Shown in pieces: positions 51,401 through 61,909 of a stretch of 64,000 nucleotides of DNA (its first letter is position 1; every line of letters starts with the position of its first letter). Origin of the DNA: Drosophila pseudoobscura (taxonomy: Eukaryota; Arthropoda; Insecta; Diptera; Drosophilidae). Under the pieces are notes generated by a model. That model searched no databases. It saw nothing but the letters and a program-made list of their open reading frames with translations, and was not told where the DNA came from. The stretch is from positions 15,209,501-15,273,500 of the forward strand of contig NC_046680.1 in the NCBI RefSeq assembly GCF_009870125.1. Reading direction: 5' to 3'. The position numbers and the translations under genes are program-made.

Positions 51401-54400
51401 ATCGCGCAGGGCGAGGCAGTCTTACATTTCTTTGTGTTGATTTGCACGTTGAGTCCGGTGACTGGGTTAAGCAGGCTCTGCGGCTGCGTGGCCAGGCCAC
51501 CGCCGCTTGCCGATATTGGAATGCCGCTGGCGTTCACCATGCTCCGGTCCGAGCCGCCGTCCGTGTCGCCGTTGAGCGGCGACGGTGCCTCGTCCTTCGA
51601 CTTGCGCTTCTCCGGACGCGGCGGCAGAAATGCTGTGGGTGATGTGCTGGGCGTGGCCCCACCCCCATTGCCCGACGATCCGCTGTGGCTGTTCGTGGCC
51701 GCATTCCCCGAGGCACTGCGCGTTGCTCCTCGTCCCTTGGCGGTGCCGTTGCGCAGCTTCGAATGCACTTGGGCATGCGAGAAGTAAATCTGTAAGAGAA
51801 TCTCGTTTTTAGCTATATCCATCCTCCATCTATCCACCCTCATACATACCGAACTTCTGGTTTCGGTGAAGTTGCTCAGGTCGGGCGTGAGCCCGGCGCT
51901 GCGTCCGCGCTTGCCGCGACCCTTTGGAGTTCGAGAATCTAATTCTTCAGTTGGTGAATCACAGAATCTGAAATGGGATAGGTTGATCATTGAGTATATT
52001 TCAAGTGTTTATGGTACCCCCCCCCCCCCCCCCCCTGCCATTGGAATCGATCAGAAATAAGAGAAGCTTTCAGCTTTTTGCAGAATAATGGATAAAGAAT
52101 AATGTTGCTCCGATTGGACGGAGGAAAAACCAACAAAAAACGGAAAATTATAATAATGAAAGGCATCTTTATTCAAGTACGGATCTAGACTCTATAAAAT
52201 AGGTTTGGTTTCTCTGAGCAACCCCAGAACGTCCCAGAATGTCCCACTGCCACTCGCAGTCTCTCACACTCACCTTGGAGGAGCCCAGTCGTGTCGGGTG
52301 CAGTCTAGCAGGGTGCCCACATAGGTCTTGCCGCGCCACGTCACGTTCACGACGAGGACGCCGCCCTCGGTCTCGTGCCAAACGATGCCCTCGAGGGTGA
52401 CCGAGGTGCCCGGCTCGCAGGGCCCCAGGCAGTCCGGCTCGGTGATGGTTCCCACCGAAGTGCCGATGCATATGTCGACCATCTCCTTGCCGCTGCTGCT
52501 GCCGCCGCCGCTGCCGGAGCTGTTTGCCTCGTGCTTAGCCCGCTTGGCTGGCGGGGATTTGGTGTCCTCGTCACCAACACTGCCAGCCGGCACTGAAATC
52601 GTGTGGTGGACCGTCGCTGAGATCATCCCCGGAGCCATCATTTTGGCCTGGGCCGCAGCCGATGCCTTGCTGTCGCCACTGCTGCTGGAGCTGCTCTGAC
52701 TGCTGTTGGAGTTGGAGTTTGAGCCGCTCCCGCTGCCGCCCTGTCCCTGTCCCAGACCCGGACCAGGGCCCTGGCCGGTGTAGCTGTTGGATGCGGCTGC
52801 GGCTGCCAGCTGTGCGGCGATGTGTGAGGATATCTTGATGCTGCTGCCGGAGGTTTCCTTGCCTGGCGGCCCCGGTGCATTCGGTCCTCCAGTGCCGACG
52901 CCGCCACCGACGCCGCCAGCGCTGCCGGATAGCTGCGAGGCGGAGGAGGAGACGGCCGTTGTGGCTGCCAGCAGAGAGGCGGCTGCTGGGACGACGGCCG
53001 ATGGAGATCCCGCCGAGGGTGAGCCGGCCGACGGTGTAAACACCCCCGGCGGCACAGCTGACATGGAGGAGGCAGCTGCAGCTGCAGCAGCCACGTTGCC
53101 CGAACTGCTCCCGCCGCTGGAATTGGAATTGGAGTTGGACATGTGCGCGGCACGTCGGATGCAGGCGTGGTGGGAGCAGGGCGTGCCCACGTCGCCGCTG
53201 CAGGAGCAGGATGATGCGCCCGTTCCCGATACCGACCCTGATCCCGAGCCAGATCCAGAGTTCTTCTCTGGCGTGTCCTTCTCCCCGGCCGCCGATGCGG
53301 CAGCGGCCGACTTGTCCACGGACATGCGATTGGAATGTGCGTTCTTGTCCTTGGTCTTCTCGCGCCTGTGCCCGGAGCTGCCTCTCTTTGTGCCCTGGGG
53401 CGTGGACTGGCTGCTGCTCGAGGATGTGCTGGCCGAGCTGCTGTGGCCGGCACTGTTCTGGGCGCCACTGGATGAGGACCCGCTGCCAGCACTGGAGTTG
53501 TTCATGTGTTTCTTGCTGCTACTCGAGGAGTTGCCACTGCTGCTGCTCCCGCTACTGGAGGAGTTGCCGCTGCTGGCGCTGCTCGAAGAGTTGCTGGATG
53601 AGAGGGAGGACGCGTTGTTGGCGCCCGTGCTCCCGTCCTCGTTGGAGTTGGCTGCCGAGTTGGCGCCCAGGGCTCCGTTCTGTTGGTCGGTGGCCTTGAC
53701 TATCTCGTGCTTGGCCTCCGAGCTCTTGGTGCCCGGCTTGGTGCGCTTGATCTTCATTTTGAGTCCTTTGTCGAGCGTGGCTTGATGATCAATGGACATT
53801 TTTGCGCTCGTTTTACCGCTGGAGCTGCTGCCGCCTTGCGAACTCTGGCCACCGACTGGGCCGCTGAGGCTGCCTCCGCTGCCGCTGCTGTTGTTCACGC
53901 TGTTTCCGGTGCTGTTGGCGTTGCCGCCTCCTCCCCCGCTGCCGCTGCTGCTTCCGCTGTTGTTGCTTGTGTTGCTGCCGCTGCCGCTGCCCGTTTGCGA
54001 GGACATGCCGCCAGCGGAGACTTTGGAGGCCTGCTGACCACTGCCAGTTGCGGATGGTACTGCGGCTGTGGTTGTGGTTGTGGCTGCGGTTGTGGCTGTG
54101 GCTGACGCTGCCGCTGTAGAAGAGGATACTAGGCTGCCTCCCTTCGAGAAGCCGGCAAATGTCGAGGATGACAATGTGCTGCCGGCTCCGATTCCGGCTC
54201 CTGCGCTTGCTCCGGCTCCTGTTCCGGTTCCGCTTGCGCTTGTGCTTGAGCTTGCGCCAGGTGGTGCCTTGGAGTGACTCCCGCTGCTGTGGCTATTTCC
54301 GAGTGTACTCGGACTGTTCAGTTGTGCCACCAAAGCGGATTTGTAGCCCTTGGAGCCGCTGCTGGAGCTCGACGAGGTAGACGACGAAGATGATGTCGAG

Positions 54401-56612
54401 TGATGGTGGTGGTGGTGATGATGCTTGCCCGAAGTGGAGCCCTTGCTAGCCACCACGTTTGTGTTGCTTCCGCTTCCGCTCCCGCTGTGGCCGCTACCGT
54501 TACCGTTACCGTTCCCGTTCCCGTTCGAGGATGTTGACGACGCGGCTGATGCACTACTGCTCCCGGTGCCACTGGGGACGGGCTGGCGTGTGAACTTAAT
54601 TGTGGTTGGCGATGTGGCCGACAAATTGCTATGCAATGTGGTCTTGTGCGACTTGTGATGTACTGCAGCCGCTGACGCTCCTGACGATGACGATGATGAC
54701 GATGACGATGATGCCGCTGCTGCTGATGACGATGACGATGACCCACTCGCCTTGGCTGGCGCCGATGCAGAGGTGGATGTGGATGTGGAGGAGGAGCTGG
54801 TTGCCTGCTTGGCATTTATCGAGGTAGCCTGGTTGCCACCACCCGAATGCGCCGCAGACTTTTCGATGTCCGCGTCTAGATCGTCCAGCAGCTCTGGGAT
54901 CCCACCGATGTTCCACTCGTCCTCGTACTCGAAGTTCGTGTCCTTCGACTCGCTCGAATTGGAGCTGCTCGACGATGACAGCGCCGTGGAGTGGGAAGAG
55001 GCTGTTGTCTTTCCAGCTCCAGTTGCCTCTGCGAGAGGGTGAGAAAAATGGAACAAAACAGAAGAGAACGTGAGTGAGGAGCGGCGAGAGAGAGGAGAAA
55101 AAGATAGCAATTCGATTTGCAAGTTATATTCAAATAGAAGGTAAGAACGGAGCTTGAGACTCCTCTGAGTGCCGCCAAAAGAACGCGAGAACGGTAGAAA
55201 GGGAGGGAGGACTAGGTCGAGACTTCGGGAATTGCATTTGCAGTACTTTCGCTCTTCTTTTTTACTTACTCGTGTGCTTCTTGCTGCTGCTGTTGTTGTG
55301 ATTGCTCCTCTGATTATTCGCTGCCGTTGCCGTCACCTTCCCTTTGTTATTGTAATTCAACGTTTGATTCGTTGTTGTCGCTGCCGTCGCGTTTCCCGAT
55401 GTTGCCGTCGCTGTTCCTGCTGCTGCTGCTGCTGCTGCTGCCGCTGTCTGGATTGTTGCTGCGTTCGCTGCACTTAAATTAGCTAACAATTTGTTACTCT
55501 TAATATTGCTTTCCGTTGCTACGTTGCTGCTATTCAGGGCCACCTGCGAACACACGAAAACGAATCAAAAAAAAAAATCAGTTGCAGCTGTATTAGTCCG
55601 TGTGGGTGTGTGCGTTTGTGTGCGTAAACGAAGGAATAGGACGCACCGAAATAATAGAAAAACTCGAATCACTTCACTTTATTCCCTTTACCTTGGAAAA
55701 CTTCCTTTCCATTCCATTTCACAGGCCCCGATTACATACAAATATATTCTAATTATTTAAACTAAACCACAAAAACAATAAAAACGAACAAATTCTTTGG
55801 AATATTTTGCGCGAGCCTTCTGCGGCGTCCTTTTTCGTTTGGCAGAGCAGCAACGCTGCTGATGAAACTGAACGGGAAACCAAAAAAAAAATATATAATA
55901 TAAAAGAGCCAGAGAGCAACCACCGAAAACTGCACATACACACAGGCACGCACTGTGGACTATGGCACACACACACACACACACTCAAGAGCGGGAGAGG
56001 AAGAGCAGAGAGAGAGGTAGAGCTGCCAGAGGGCAGAGGCAAGTAAACAAAACGCGCTTAGTGTTGGTAAACGCTCTTCGGCGTCGAAATACACCCATTT
56101 GTACCCCAGTACATTGCTATTGCTGTTAATAAATAAATAACTATGCGCGACAACTTTAAGTGATTTCGATTGTACTCGCCCGCCAGCCCCCCCGCCCTCC
56201 GCGGAAAACAATAAATCAGACAATGCTAAAACGCCGCTACTGCTGTCATAAACCAATGACATCAACACGCAGAACGTAGTTGAATTACTTTCCCACTGCC
56301 TCTTTCTCGTCTCCGGGGCTACCTATCACCGTTCCCGCTTATCGCACACTGCAAAAGTCTAGTGGCCACTTGAGAAAGCAGGCAAAGCATACCCCCCCCC
56401 CCCCCCCTCCCAACTGAATGCCCTAAGAGCACTTGAGTAGCCAGAAATGATGACAATAAAATAATTACGGTCTTATCGCCCACTAGCGCAGAGTGGAATG
56501 AGTAAGGGGAAGTCAGGATAGCGGGCAGCGGGCAGGGGGCAGGGGGAACGACTATTCTCACCTTATTCGGGTGGTGGCTAGTGTTCGCCTCGTTACGTCT
56601 CATTGACTCCAT
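47364..56612 (-). CDS. sbb: Scribbler/Brakeless, ZNF608/609-type nuclear co-repressor
   Basis: Ten coding exons on the minus strand, joined with matching phases: 56562-56612, 55270-55543, 52274-55028, 51850-51967, 50631-51789, 49527-50562, 49257-49470, 48930-49198, 47507-48864, 47364-47437. They give about 2435 residues; I recall about 2300 for melanogaster Brakeless-B. Scribbler (brakeless, master of thickveins) is a nuclear co-repressor used in photoreceptor axon targeting, thickveins repression and larval behaviour. Family hallmarks are the acidic [20 protein letters not shown] motif, the block from [15 protein letters not shown] to HDWAPPRFCDSP, one C2H2 finger at about residues 1203-1226 ([18 protein letters not shown]), [13 protein letters not shown] and [12 protein letters not shown]. 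All introns after the third exon are 56 to 69 bp except the 306-bp one. Start chosen: [10 protein letters not shown], joined to VALNSSN. Confidence 0.88.
47507..48864 (-). CDS. sbb: sbb exon 9 with long polyglutamine tract
   Basis: Starts at [10 protein letters not shown], with the Arg codon split across the join after DEELR. A polyAla run and a Gln/His-rich region follow, including more than 30 nearly uninterrupted glutamines. Then come [17 protein letters not shown], the conserved [20 protein letters not shown] block, and a Gly/Pro-rich end with [18 protein letters not shown]. Low-complexity runs are far longer than the conserved islands, as is usual for this protein. Confidence 0.85.
48445..48720. 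repeat. sbb: CAG/CAA (CTG/TTG) tract coding polyGln in sbb
   Basis: About 270 bases of CTG and TTG triplets on the plus strand encode Gln runs on the minus strand, interrupted by Ala, His and Lys codons. CAG and CAA are mixed, which usually slows slippage, yet the tract is long enough to vary in length between alleles. Confidence 0.9.
50631..51789 (-). CDS. sbb: sbb exon 5 with the C2H2 zinc finger
   Basis: Begins [15 protein letters not shown] after a CTTACAG acceptor. It carries basic [11 protein letters not shown] (a likely nuclear localisation stretch) and the finger [25 protein letters not shown], with C-x4-C-x12-H spacing as in vertebrate ZNF608/609. An Ala/Thr/Pro-rich linker follows. 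Ends inside a codon at QQGA, whose next residue (Leu) is completed by exon 6. Confidence 0.87.
52017..52035. repeat. poly-C run in sbb intron 3
   Basis: Nineteen consecutive C on the plus strand (G on the sense strand) lie inside the 306-bp intron between sbb exons 3 and 4. A second C run of 16 lies at 56392-56407 in intron 1. G runs on the sense strand can act as splicing signals or be assembly-sensitive sites. Confidence 0.9.
52274..55028 (-). CDS. sbb: sbb large exon 3 (Ser/Gly-rich, conserved ends)
   Basis: This 2.75-kb exon holds 917 full codons. Near its start is the [16 protein letters not shown] motif. The middle is extremely Ser/Gly/Ala-rich with His runs (HHHHHHHH) and basic [13 protein letters not shown] Cys/His cluster ([20 protein letters not shown]) may bind metal. 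At the end the conserved block [14 protein letters not shown] to [12 protein letters not shown] is followed by the donor AAG|GTGAGT. Reading through that donor adds Arg and stops at once. Confidence 0.9.
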
Positions 56613-56853
56613 GCAGACGCAAACGATCGGGCGGCCGCACTGCGCGGGCGGCCCAAAGTACTTCCAATAGTGCCTGGTAACGTGCAGGCAGCGGTGCTGT
56701 TTCTGCTGCTTTTCTTGGAGTTGGAGTTGCTGTTGCTGTCGCGGACGTTACTGGGAAGATGGGGTTGTTGTTGCCGTTTAGTTGAGCTTTCCAGGCAACC
56801 ACACAGGGAGACGCAGGGCCTCGGCCCTCGGGCCAAACTGTTCATTTTCAAAA
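56562..56853 (-). other. sbb: sbb 5' leader exon with overlapping upstream ORFs
   Basis: A strong acceptor (CTCTCTTTGCAG) at 56854 opens this exon, and a strong donor (AATAAG|GTGAGA) closes it at 56562. The inferred sbb start codon lies at 56612-56610, near the end. Two earlier ATGs open other frames that run past it: 56845 (81 codons, strong context GAAAATG) and 56802 (69 codons). Both stop after the sbb ATG. Exons 2 and 3 offer no start in the right frame near their beginning, which supports MESMRR as the real start. Confidence 0.65.
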
Positions 56854-56859
56854 CTGCAA

Positions 56860-58290
56860 AGAGAGCGGAGAAACAAAAATTAATATGGAATATAAGAATA
56901 TAATACATACTAATATAGTAGAGGCGGCCACTCTGAGGGGGCTATACTCTTATCACGTCGCCGCCTGTCAGTGTGCTTAAAGGTTACCTATACTGTGTGC
57001 TGTAATTTACGAGGGGGTTTCGAGTAGGGCACAGAATAGGAGCAGCACCTTAACGACTCGGTAATTAAAGCACTTTGGCACAATTTACTGATAAGCGGCC
57101 TCTCTGGCATCTGGGGCCCCAGACCCCCCGCCCCCCGCCCTATCAAGAGGTGAAGTGCCTCGAATCATGATTTAACATGCGTGCTCAAGCACAGTAGCAG
57201 CTGCGATTCCGATTGCTGATAAGATATGTATGTATGTACGTACAGCTCGAAACTCGCTGGGAAATCTCCGCCGTTCGTTCCCAGTTGCCCACACTCTCAA
57301 CGCCATGACGTCATCGCTGTCAACTTTTGTTTTGGTTGGTTTTATTGCAGGATAAACACTGATTCCACTCAAGTGCCGAAAAGTTGTCAGAACTTGGGCT
57401 TAGAGCGGTTCGCTATTCGTCCGCTTGGCCTAATCCCCGCTTCTGTTGACCTTCAAAGCCAATATCATCTGCGAAACTATAAGCACCGAAGGGTATTTTT
57501 CTGTATAAGGTGAAGCACTTCCGAGAGCTTCCTCTGTGCCAACAAAACATGTGATTCGAAGAGCGAATATGCCTCACCTTGCATAAAAATGCCTTGCTAG
57601 GCGACGGCGAGCTCGAACTTGTGTGTGTGTAAGTGTGAGCGGCCGCTAATTGCCAGAGAGTACTATTGCCATCCTGCTTCAGCAACAACAGAGAGTCGGT
57701 CGAGTCGACTGTTTTGTGCTCCCTTTTGTTGCTTGCTATTTAATTGATTGATAGGTTTGCCAGAATCTCTGTTGATCTCTCTTTTTTTTTTTTAAACAAC
57801 AACAACAATTAAATTTGCATGTGCTTAAAATTTTATGATAATTAAGTGGCAGACCCAGACGACAGCAAAACACGATTTGCATGCGTGCGTGTGGGCCGCT
57901 CTGCCGGAGATCTGACTGATTTTTGTTGGTTCTGTTCACGTTCTCGTATGGGACACATAATTAATTGAGTTGTTGAGTTGTTGTTGTTATTGTGTTTCCC
58001 AGCGCCCACACATTGCGTGTTTTTATACTTATGTACATATGTATTCGAATATCAATCAAATTTCCATGACAAAAGCGAGCAGCATACAAATTTACACTTC
58101 ATATGCATATAGTATCTCCTCCCTCTACCTCTTTGCACTCCGCCATTTAGTCAGATCTTTGCTTGGCTCTACTGCTCGAGTGACCAAATGACCATTTCCA
58201 AAAAATGGAAACAGATACAATTAAATATGTAATAAAAATCTCCTTAGAGGTTCGACCGATTTCTATAAAATATTTGTATAATTGGAGCCA
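56860..58290. other. upstream or intronic DNA of sbb
   Basis: No gene is seen. Since the sbb leader exon begins with a splice acceptor, at least one more 5' exon must lie at higher coordinates. This stretch, and possibly the whole plus-strand gene cluster that follows, may then lie in an sbb intron. A short AAATGGAAACAGAT segment near 58203 matches one beside the mobile-element relic at 63.5 kb. Confidence 0.5.
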
Positions 58291-58305
58291 ATTAATTGCG
58301 AGGAA

Positions 58306-58361
58306 ACACGATAATGCCGTGTGATTCCAGAGCCCAAGGATAGCAACAAATAGTATAAATA
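58306..58361 (+). promoter_or_regulatory. promoter of decayed copy 1 (palindrome plus TATA)
   Basis: The inverted repeat ACACG-N7-CGTGT (58306-58322) lies 48 bases before a TATAAATA box (58354-58361) and an initiator-like CAGTCACATT. The layout matches copies 3 and 4 almost base for base, so the promoter survives although the gene body is broken. Confidence 0.6.
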
Positions 58362-58420
58362 CTCCATGCAGTCACATTGTTGACGGTCCGGCCGCGCTTT
58401 AATCTACGGTCAAATTCTAG

Positions 58421-58944
58421 ACAAAATGGGACTACGAGCCCGTGTCCATAGAAACCTACAGCACGGATGAGAGCCAGCTGAAAATCGAGTCCAAAATCGA
58501 TCGTCTGAAGCGCGGAGAGTTCGGAATTTCGTGTACCTTGGAGTGGATATACGATATAGATGAGACCACAATGGTGGGTGACCCAAGGGGTAGTGACCAA
58601 CATTCAACATCTTTCAATCTTTCAATTCTTGAATCCAACCGCCGCAGGTCGAGGGCACTGCTTACCGCAGCAGCTCTGGGGCGGAGAACGACTATAAGAT
58701 CCTGCCCTGGTCTGTACCCAAGCTGCCCCTCTATGAGTATCTCGACACGTACTACAAGGACTTGCTCATCCCGAACATTGGCCACTGCTCGAATCTACCG
58801 CAGTTCAAGGGCAAGTTCCAGCCGCCGTGGCCAAAGCAAATCTACCACTTGGACAAATGCGTCTTCGATGGCGAGGGACTTCCGGAAGTTGTTCCGCCCG
58901 GTTTCTACAAGATTATCTTCAGCCTGAATGGGTTTTACATTTAA
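58421..58944 (+). pseudogene. decayed CheA-like secreted protein gene, copy 1
   Basis: Exons 2 (58421-58573) and 3 (58648-58944) correspond to those of copy 3, with intact splice sites and no internal stop. Two lesions are seen. First, the signal-peptide exon and most of intron 1 (about 105 bases in copy 3, from its ATG to the TAATCTACGG before the acceptor) are missing. The promoter and leader run straight into the intron end, and no usable in-frame ATG exists. Second, about 19 bases are lost after FYKII, shifting the frame into SLNGFYI stop in place of the normal C-terminus. The remaining frame still encodes WDYEPVSIETYSTDES, CSNLPQFKGKFQPPWP and LDKCVFDGEGLPEV. The two lesions together with clean exons suggest recent loss. 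A new upstream exon cannot be excluded. Confidence 0.75.
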
Positions 58945-58984
58945 TCCTTAAGGTAACAGCTAAATTGTTTTAAGAAAATAAAAA

Positions 58985-61080
58985 TGAAACGCGTCACTAA
59001 ATGCGAATATTTGTACTCTCATTGTACTCTCCCTCTCCCTCTTTGCACGCCGCCATTTAGTCGCAATTTAATCACTTATTACACACTCAGCAGAAGAGAT
59101 AATCGCACGTTTGACGCCCCACTCCGTGCCATGTGGGTGGCAAAGAGCTTTGTGGTATGTGGCATGCGGCGGGCTAGCTCAAAAAAGCGCAACGAGCCAA
59201 GATGTGGATGTGGATGCTGTGGCTGTGGCTGGAAGCGGCAACACCGCATACAACAAACAACAAGATTGAAACACACCATAATTTAGACAAATCAATAAAT
59301 TACTAATAGCCGCCGTTGCCGTTGCCGATGCCGTGCCCGTCGTTGCCCCTCCACCTCCCCTCCCCACCCCGTTACCCCTCGATCCATGCTGCTGTCGTTC
59401 AACATTCCGATGAATCCCCGAGACACGGACCTGTCCAGGGAGCAGGGGGAGAAGTGGAATTACAAGCAACCGCAGGCAGGTAACCGAAGCAGCAGAACAG
59501 AGAAGAGAGAGAGAGAGACAGCAAGTCAACGAGAGTGGGAGAGAGGAAGGCGAAGCACAGCACGGCCGAAGACAGGCACAAAGACAGCGCCGGTCATCGT
59601 TCAAGTCGTGTTTTAAATTGGGTCTGCGGCCAGCTACACATATTGTATGCCTCTCGACAGAAAGAGAGGGAAAACGAGAGAGCAGAGAGCAGAGAGTGGT
59701 AGTGGCAGTGGAAGGGGCCTGGCAACATCTTCTCGTTATGGCCCCAGTCCCTGTCCGCACGTACTAAACATCAAGAAGTAACCAAGCCAAAAGACGAGAC
59801 AGCAGCAGCAGGAGGAGAGCATGGGGAAGTTAAAGATTTACGGCAACATCGTTGTCGAATCGCTCGGATTCATCGTCGTCGTCGTCATCGTCATCATCTC
59901 TGCCTCTGCCTCTGCCGCTGCTTCTGCTGCTACTTCTGCTGCTGTTGTACACGATTGATCCTCTGCGGTTGCTAAATGAACGCCTCCGGGGAGTTGCCAG
60001 TGCGCTTTTATTAGCGTCTCTCAGATCCTCTTCCCTTCCAGCCCAGAAAACTTTTCTTCTGTTTTGATTCGTTCGAATCGCGATAATTTGATTTTATACA
60101 AGATCACACACACACACACACACACACATTCGATTATTCGATTGCGTTGGTGGGGCGGCACTTTAGGCTCCAGATGCCCAGGGCCTGGGGGGCGGCGGCC
60201 CATCGGATCCCAGCGTTCAATTAAATTAAGTGCAACAGCAGATCCCTTTCCACCACCAAGCGACACGACGCCCCGAAGTGTAGGCAGCTCAAGTGCCGAT
60301 CATGCCACTCAGACGAGGGTCGAGCCTGGGATCGGTTCGGGGACCGAACACTTCAAGGGGGTAGGACCACATTCAATTGCCTCTTCAATATATTGATCAC
60401 TTGAGTCGCTCCGCAACTCTTGTGAGTACTTGTGTTTGGGCCCCTTTACATCCACTGGATAGTGCAGTGCCAGCCAAACCAGCATTTATGACTTTATTCT
60501 CTCGACAGATCTTTTGTTTAGCCATCGCGTAATTTGTTGCCTACAATTATGAGAGCTCTCTTTGTTGTGGTTACGCCACATATCTCTGTGATACCCAACG
60601 AATGACAAACGGGAAGGGTATATAGAAATGTACAGCAGACCCGTCGATGCTCTCCCATCGAAGAACGGGGTGGTCAGAGCGCAAACCGAATCGATTTGGT
60701 GGAATTCTGGTATTCGTTTCGCTCATTCCGTTAGCGTTAGAACCAGTGTCTTAGCTCTCTCATTACATCGAATAATTAGCTCGAAACGAACTGAAGGAAG
60801 CAGGGGTGGTATCTGCAGATCTGAAAATTTCGGTTTTTTTTCTCGCTCACTCTCTATTTGGTTTTCTCTCAGAGAGAACGAAAACGAAACACACAAAAGT
60901 TTGCTGGCACGAGGCCAAAACGTTTTCTTGCTTTACACTGAAAAAAAGTGTACTCGCTCTCGGAAATCGGAATCTGAATTCGATTCGTGTCGATCGAGCG
61001 CTTTAAAGCGGCATGAGTACAACTGTGATTCTATGAATACTATGCACTTTTGTCTAATTGTATGGCTCGTGCTGTGCCCA
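58985..61080. other. intergenic DNA between copies 1 and 2
   Basis: No gene is supported. It holds GAGAGAGAGA runs (59504-59518), a TCGTCG run (59870-59900), CTGCTTCTG repeats and a CA run (60106-60127). Sequence at 60620-61020 is AT/GA-rich with many CGAAAACGAAAC-like motifs and may be an old mobile-element fragment, but I cannot name it. The copy 1 poly(A) signal AATAAA lies just before it at 58977-58982. Confidence 0.45.
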
Positions 61081-61090
61081 GATGTAAACG

Positions 61091-61164
61091 ACACGAAGAT
61101 TGCGTGCATATCGTGATTGGAGATGAGTTGGGACCAGATTGTTGGCTGGTTAGCACTATAAAAA
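61091..61164 (+). promoter_or_regulatory. promoter of copy 2 (palindrome plus TATA)
   Basis: ACACG-N7-CGTGC (61091-61107) lies 66 bases before a TATAAAAA box (61157-61164). The palindrome keeps the 7-base spacer although the rest of this promoter no longer aligns with copies 1, 3 and 4. Confidence 0.55.
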
Positions 61165-61203
61165 CCACAAAGCTGTGCCACTATGTCACAATTGTTGGCC
61201 AAA

Positions 61204-61909
61204 ATGTTGCCCCGCTCGTTGCGATCGTTCTCTGGACTTTGCCTGGTACTTCTGCTCGCGAAGAGCTGCAACAGTGCGGTAAATATCTACCCCGTGGACA
61301 CTGTTCGAGTGATCAAATGACCAACACTTGTCCCCCCTTCCCCCCCCATTGAACAGCGCAAATGGGACTACGAGCCAATTTCCATCACCACCCACTCCTC
61401 GGACGAGAGCAAGCTTAAGATCGAAGCCAAAATCGATCGGGTCAATCGCGGCGAGTTCGCCATTTCGGCCACAATCGATTTCCGCTACCTTCTCGATGAT
61501 ACCGTCATGGTAGGTATAAATGAGAGAGTCTTCTGATTGATGCCTGATCGATCCTCTTCCGCTTGATCAGGTGGAGGCGACCGCCTATCGCAGTTCGTCG
61601 GGACAGGAGAGTGACTACAAGCTGGTCCCTTTCGCCATTCCTAAGCAGCCCTACGAGGATTTCCTAAACACCCACTACAAGAACATGGTGATCGAGAATC
61701 TGGGCAGCTGCTCGAACCTGCCCCAGTTCGAGGACAAGTTCGTGCCCCCGTGGCCGCAGAAGATCTACAACTTGGACAAGTGCGTGGCCGACAACGACGG
61801 TTTCCCCGAAGTTCTACCTCTGGGCTTCTACAAAATAATCCTCACCTTCACGGGACCCGTTGAGTGGGGAATGATACTTATTGTGAAAGTGACAAGCAAA
61901 CTGATGTGA
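61204..61909 (+). CDS. CheA-like secreted protein, copy 2
   Basis: Three exons (61204-61278, 61357-61509, 61571-61909) give 188 residues. The N-terminus MLPRSLRSFSGLCLVLLLA is a signal peptide. The mature part starts RKWDYEPISI and contains SDESKLKIEAKIDR, TVMVEATAYRSSSG, a conserved Cys pair (SCSNLPQFEDKF and LDKCVADNDGFPEV) and FYKII. The pattern fits the small secreted MD-2-like/ML chemosensory families of Drosophila (CheA group), thought to bind lipid-like ligands. The family name is from memory and unverified. The ATG at 61204 was preferred over 61183 because the TATA box at 61157 predicts a transcript start near 61187. It lacks the exon-2 Cys found in copies 1 and 3, and is the most diverged copy. 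AATAAA follows at 61974. Confidence 0.75.

Noticed and set aside
52638..53785. Long frames antisense or out-of-frame to sbb exon 3
   Set aside because: They mirror the Ser/Gly codon repeats of the real exon and have arginine- or leucine-rich junk composition.
59821..59958. 46-codon frame rich in Val/Ile then Ala/Ser, membrane-like
   Set aside because: It is produced by TCGTCG and CTGCTTCTG simple repeats, with no promoter or poly(A) context.
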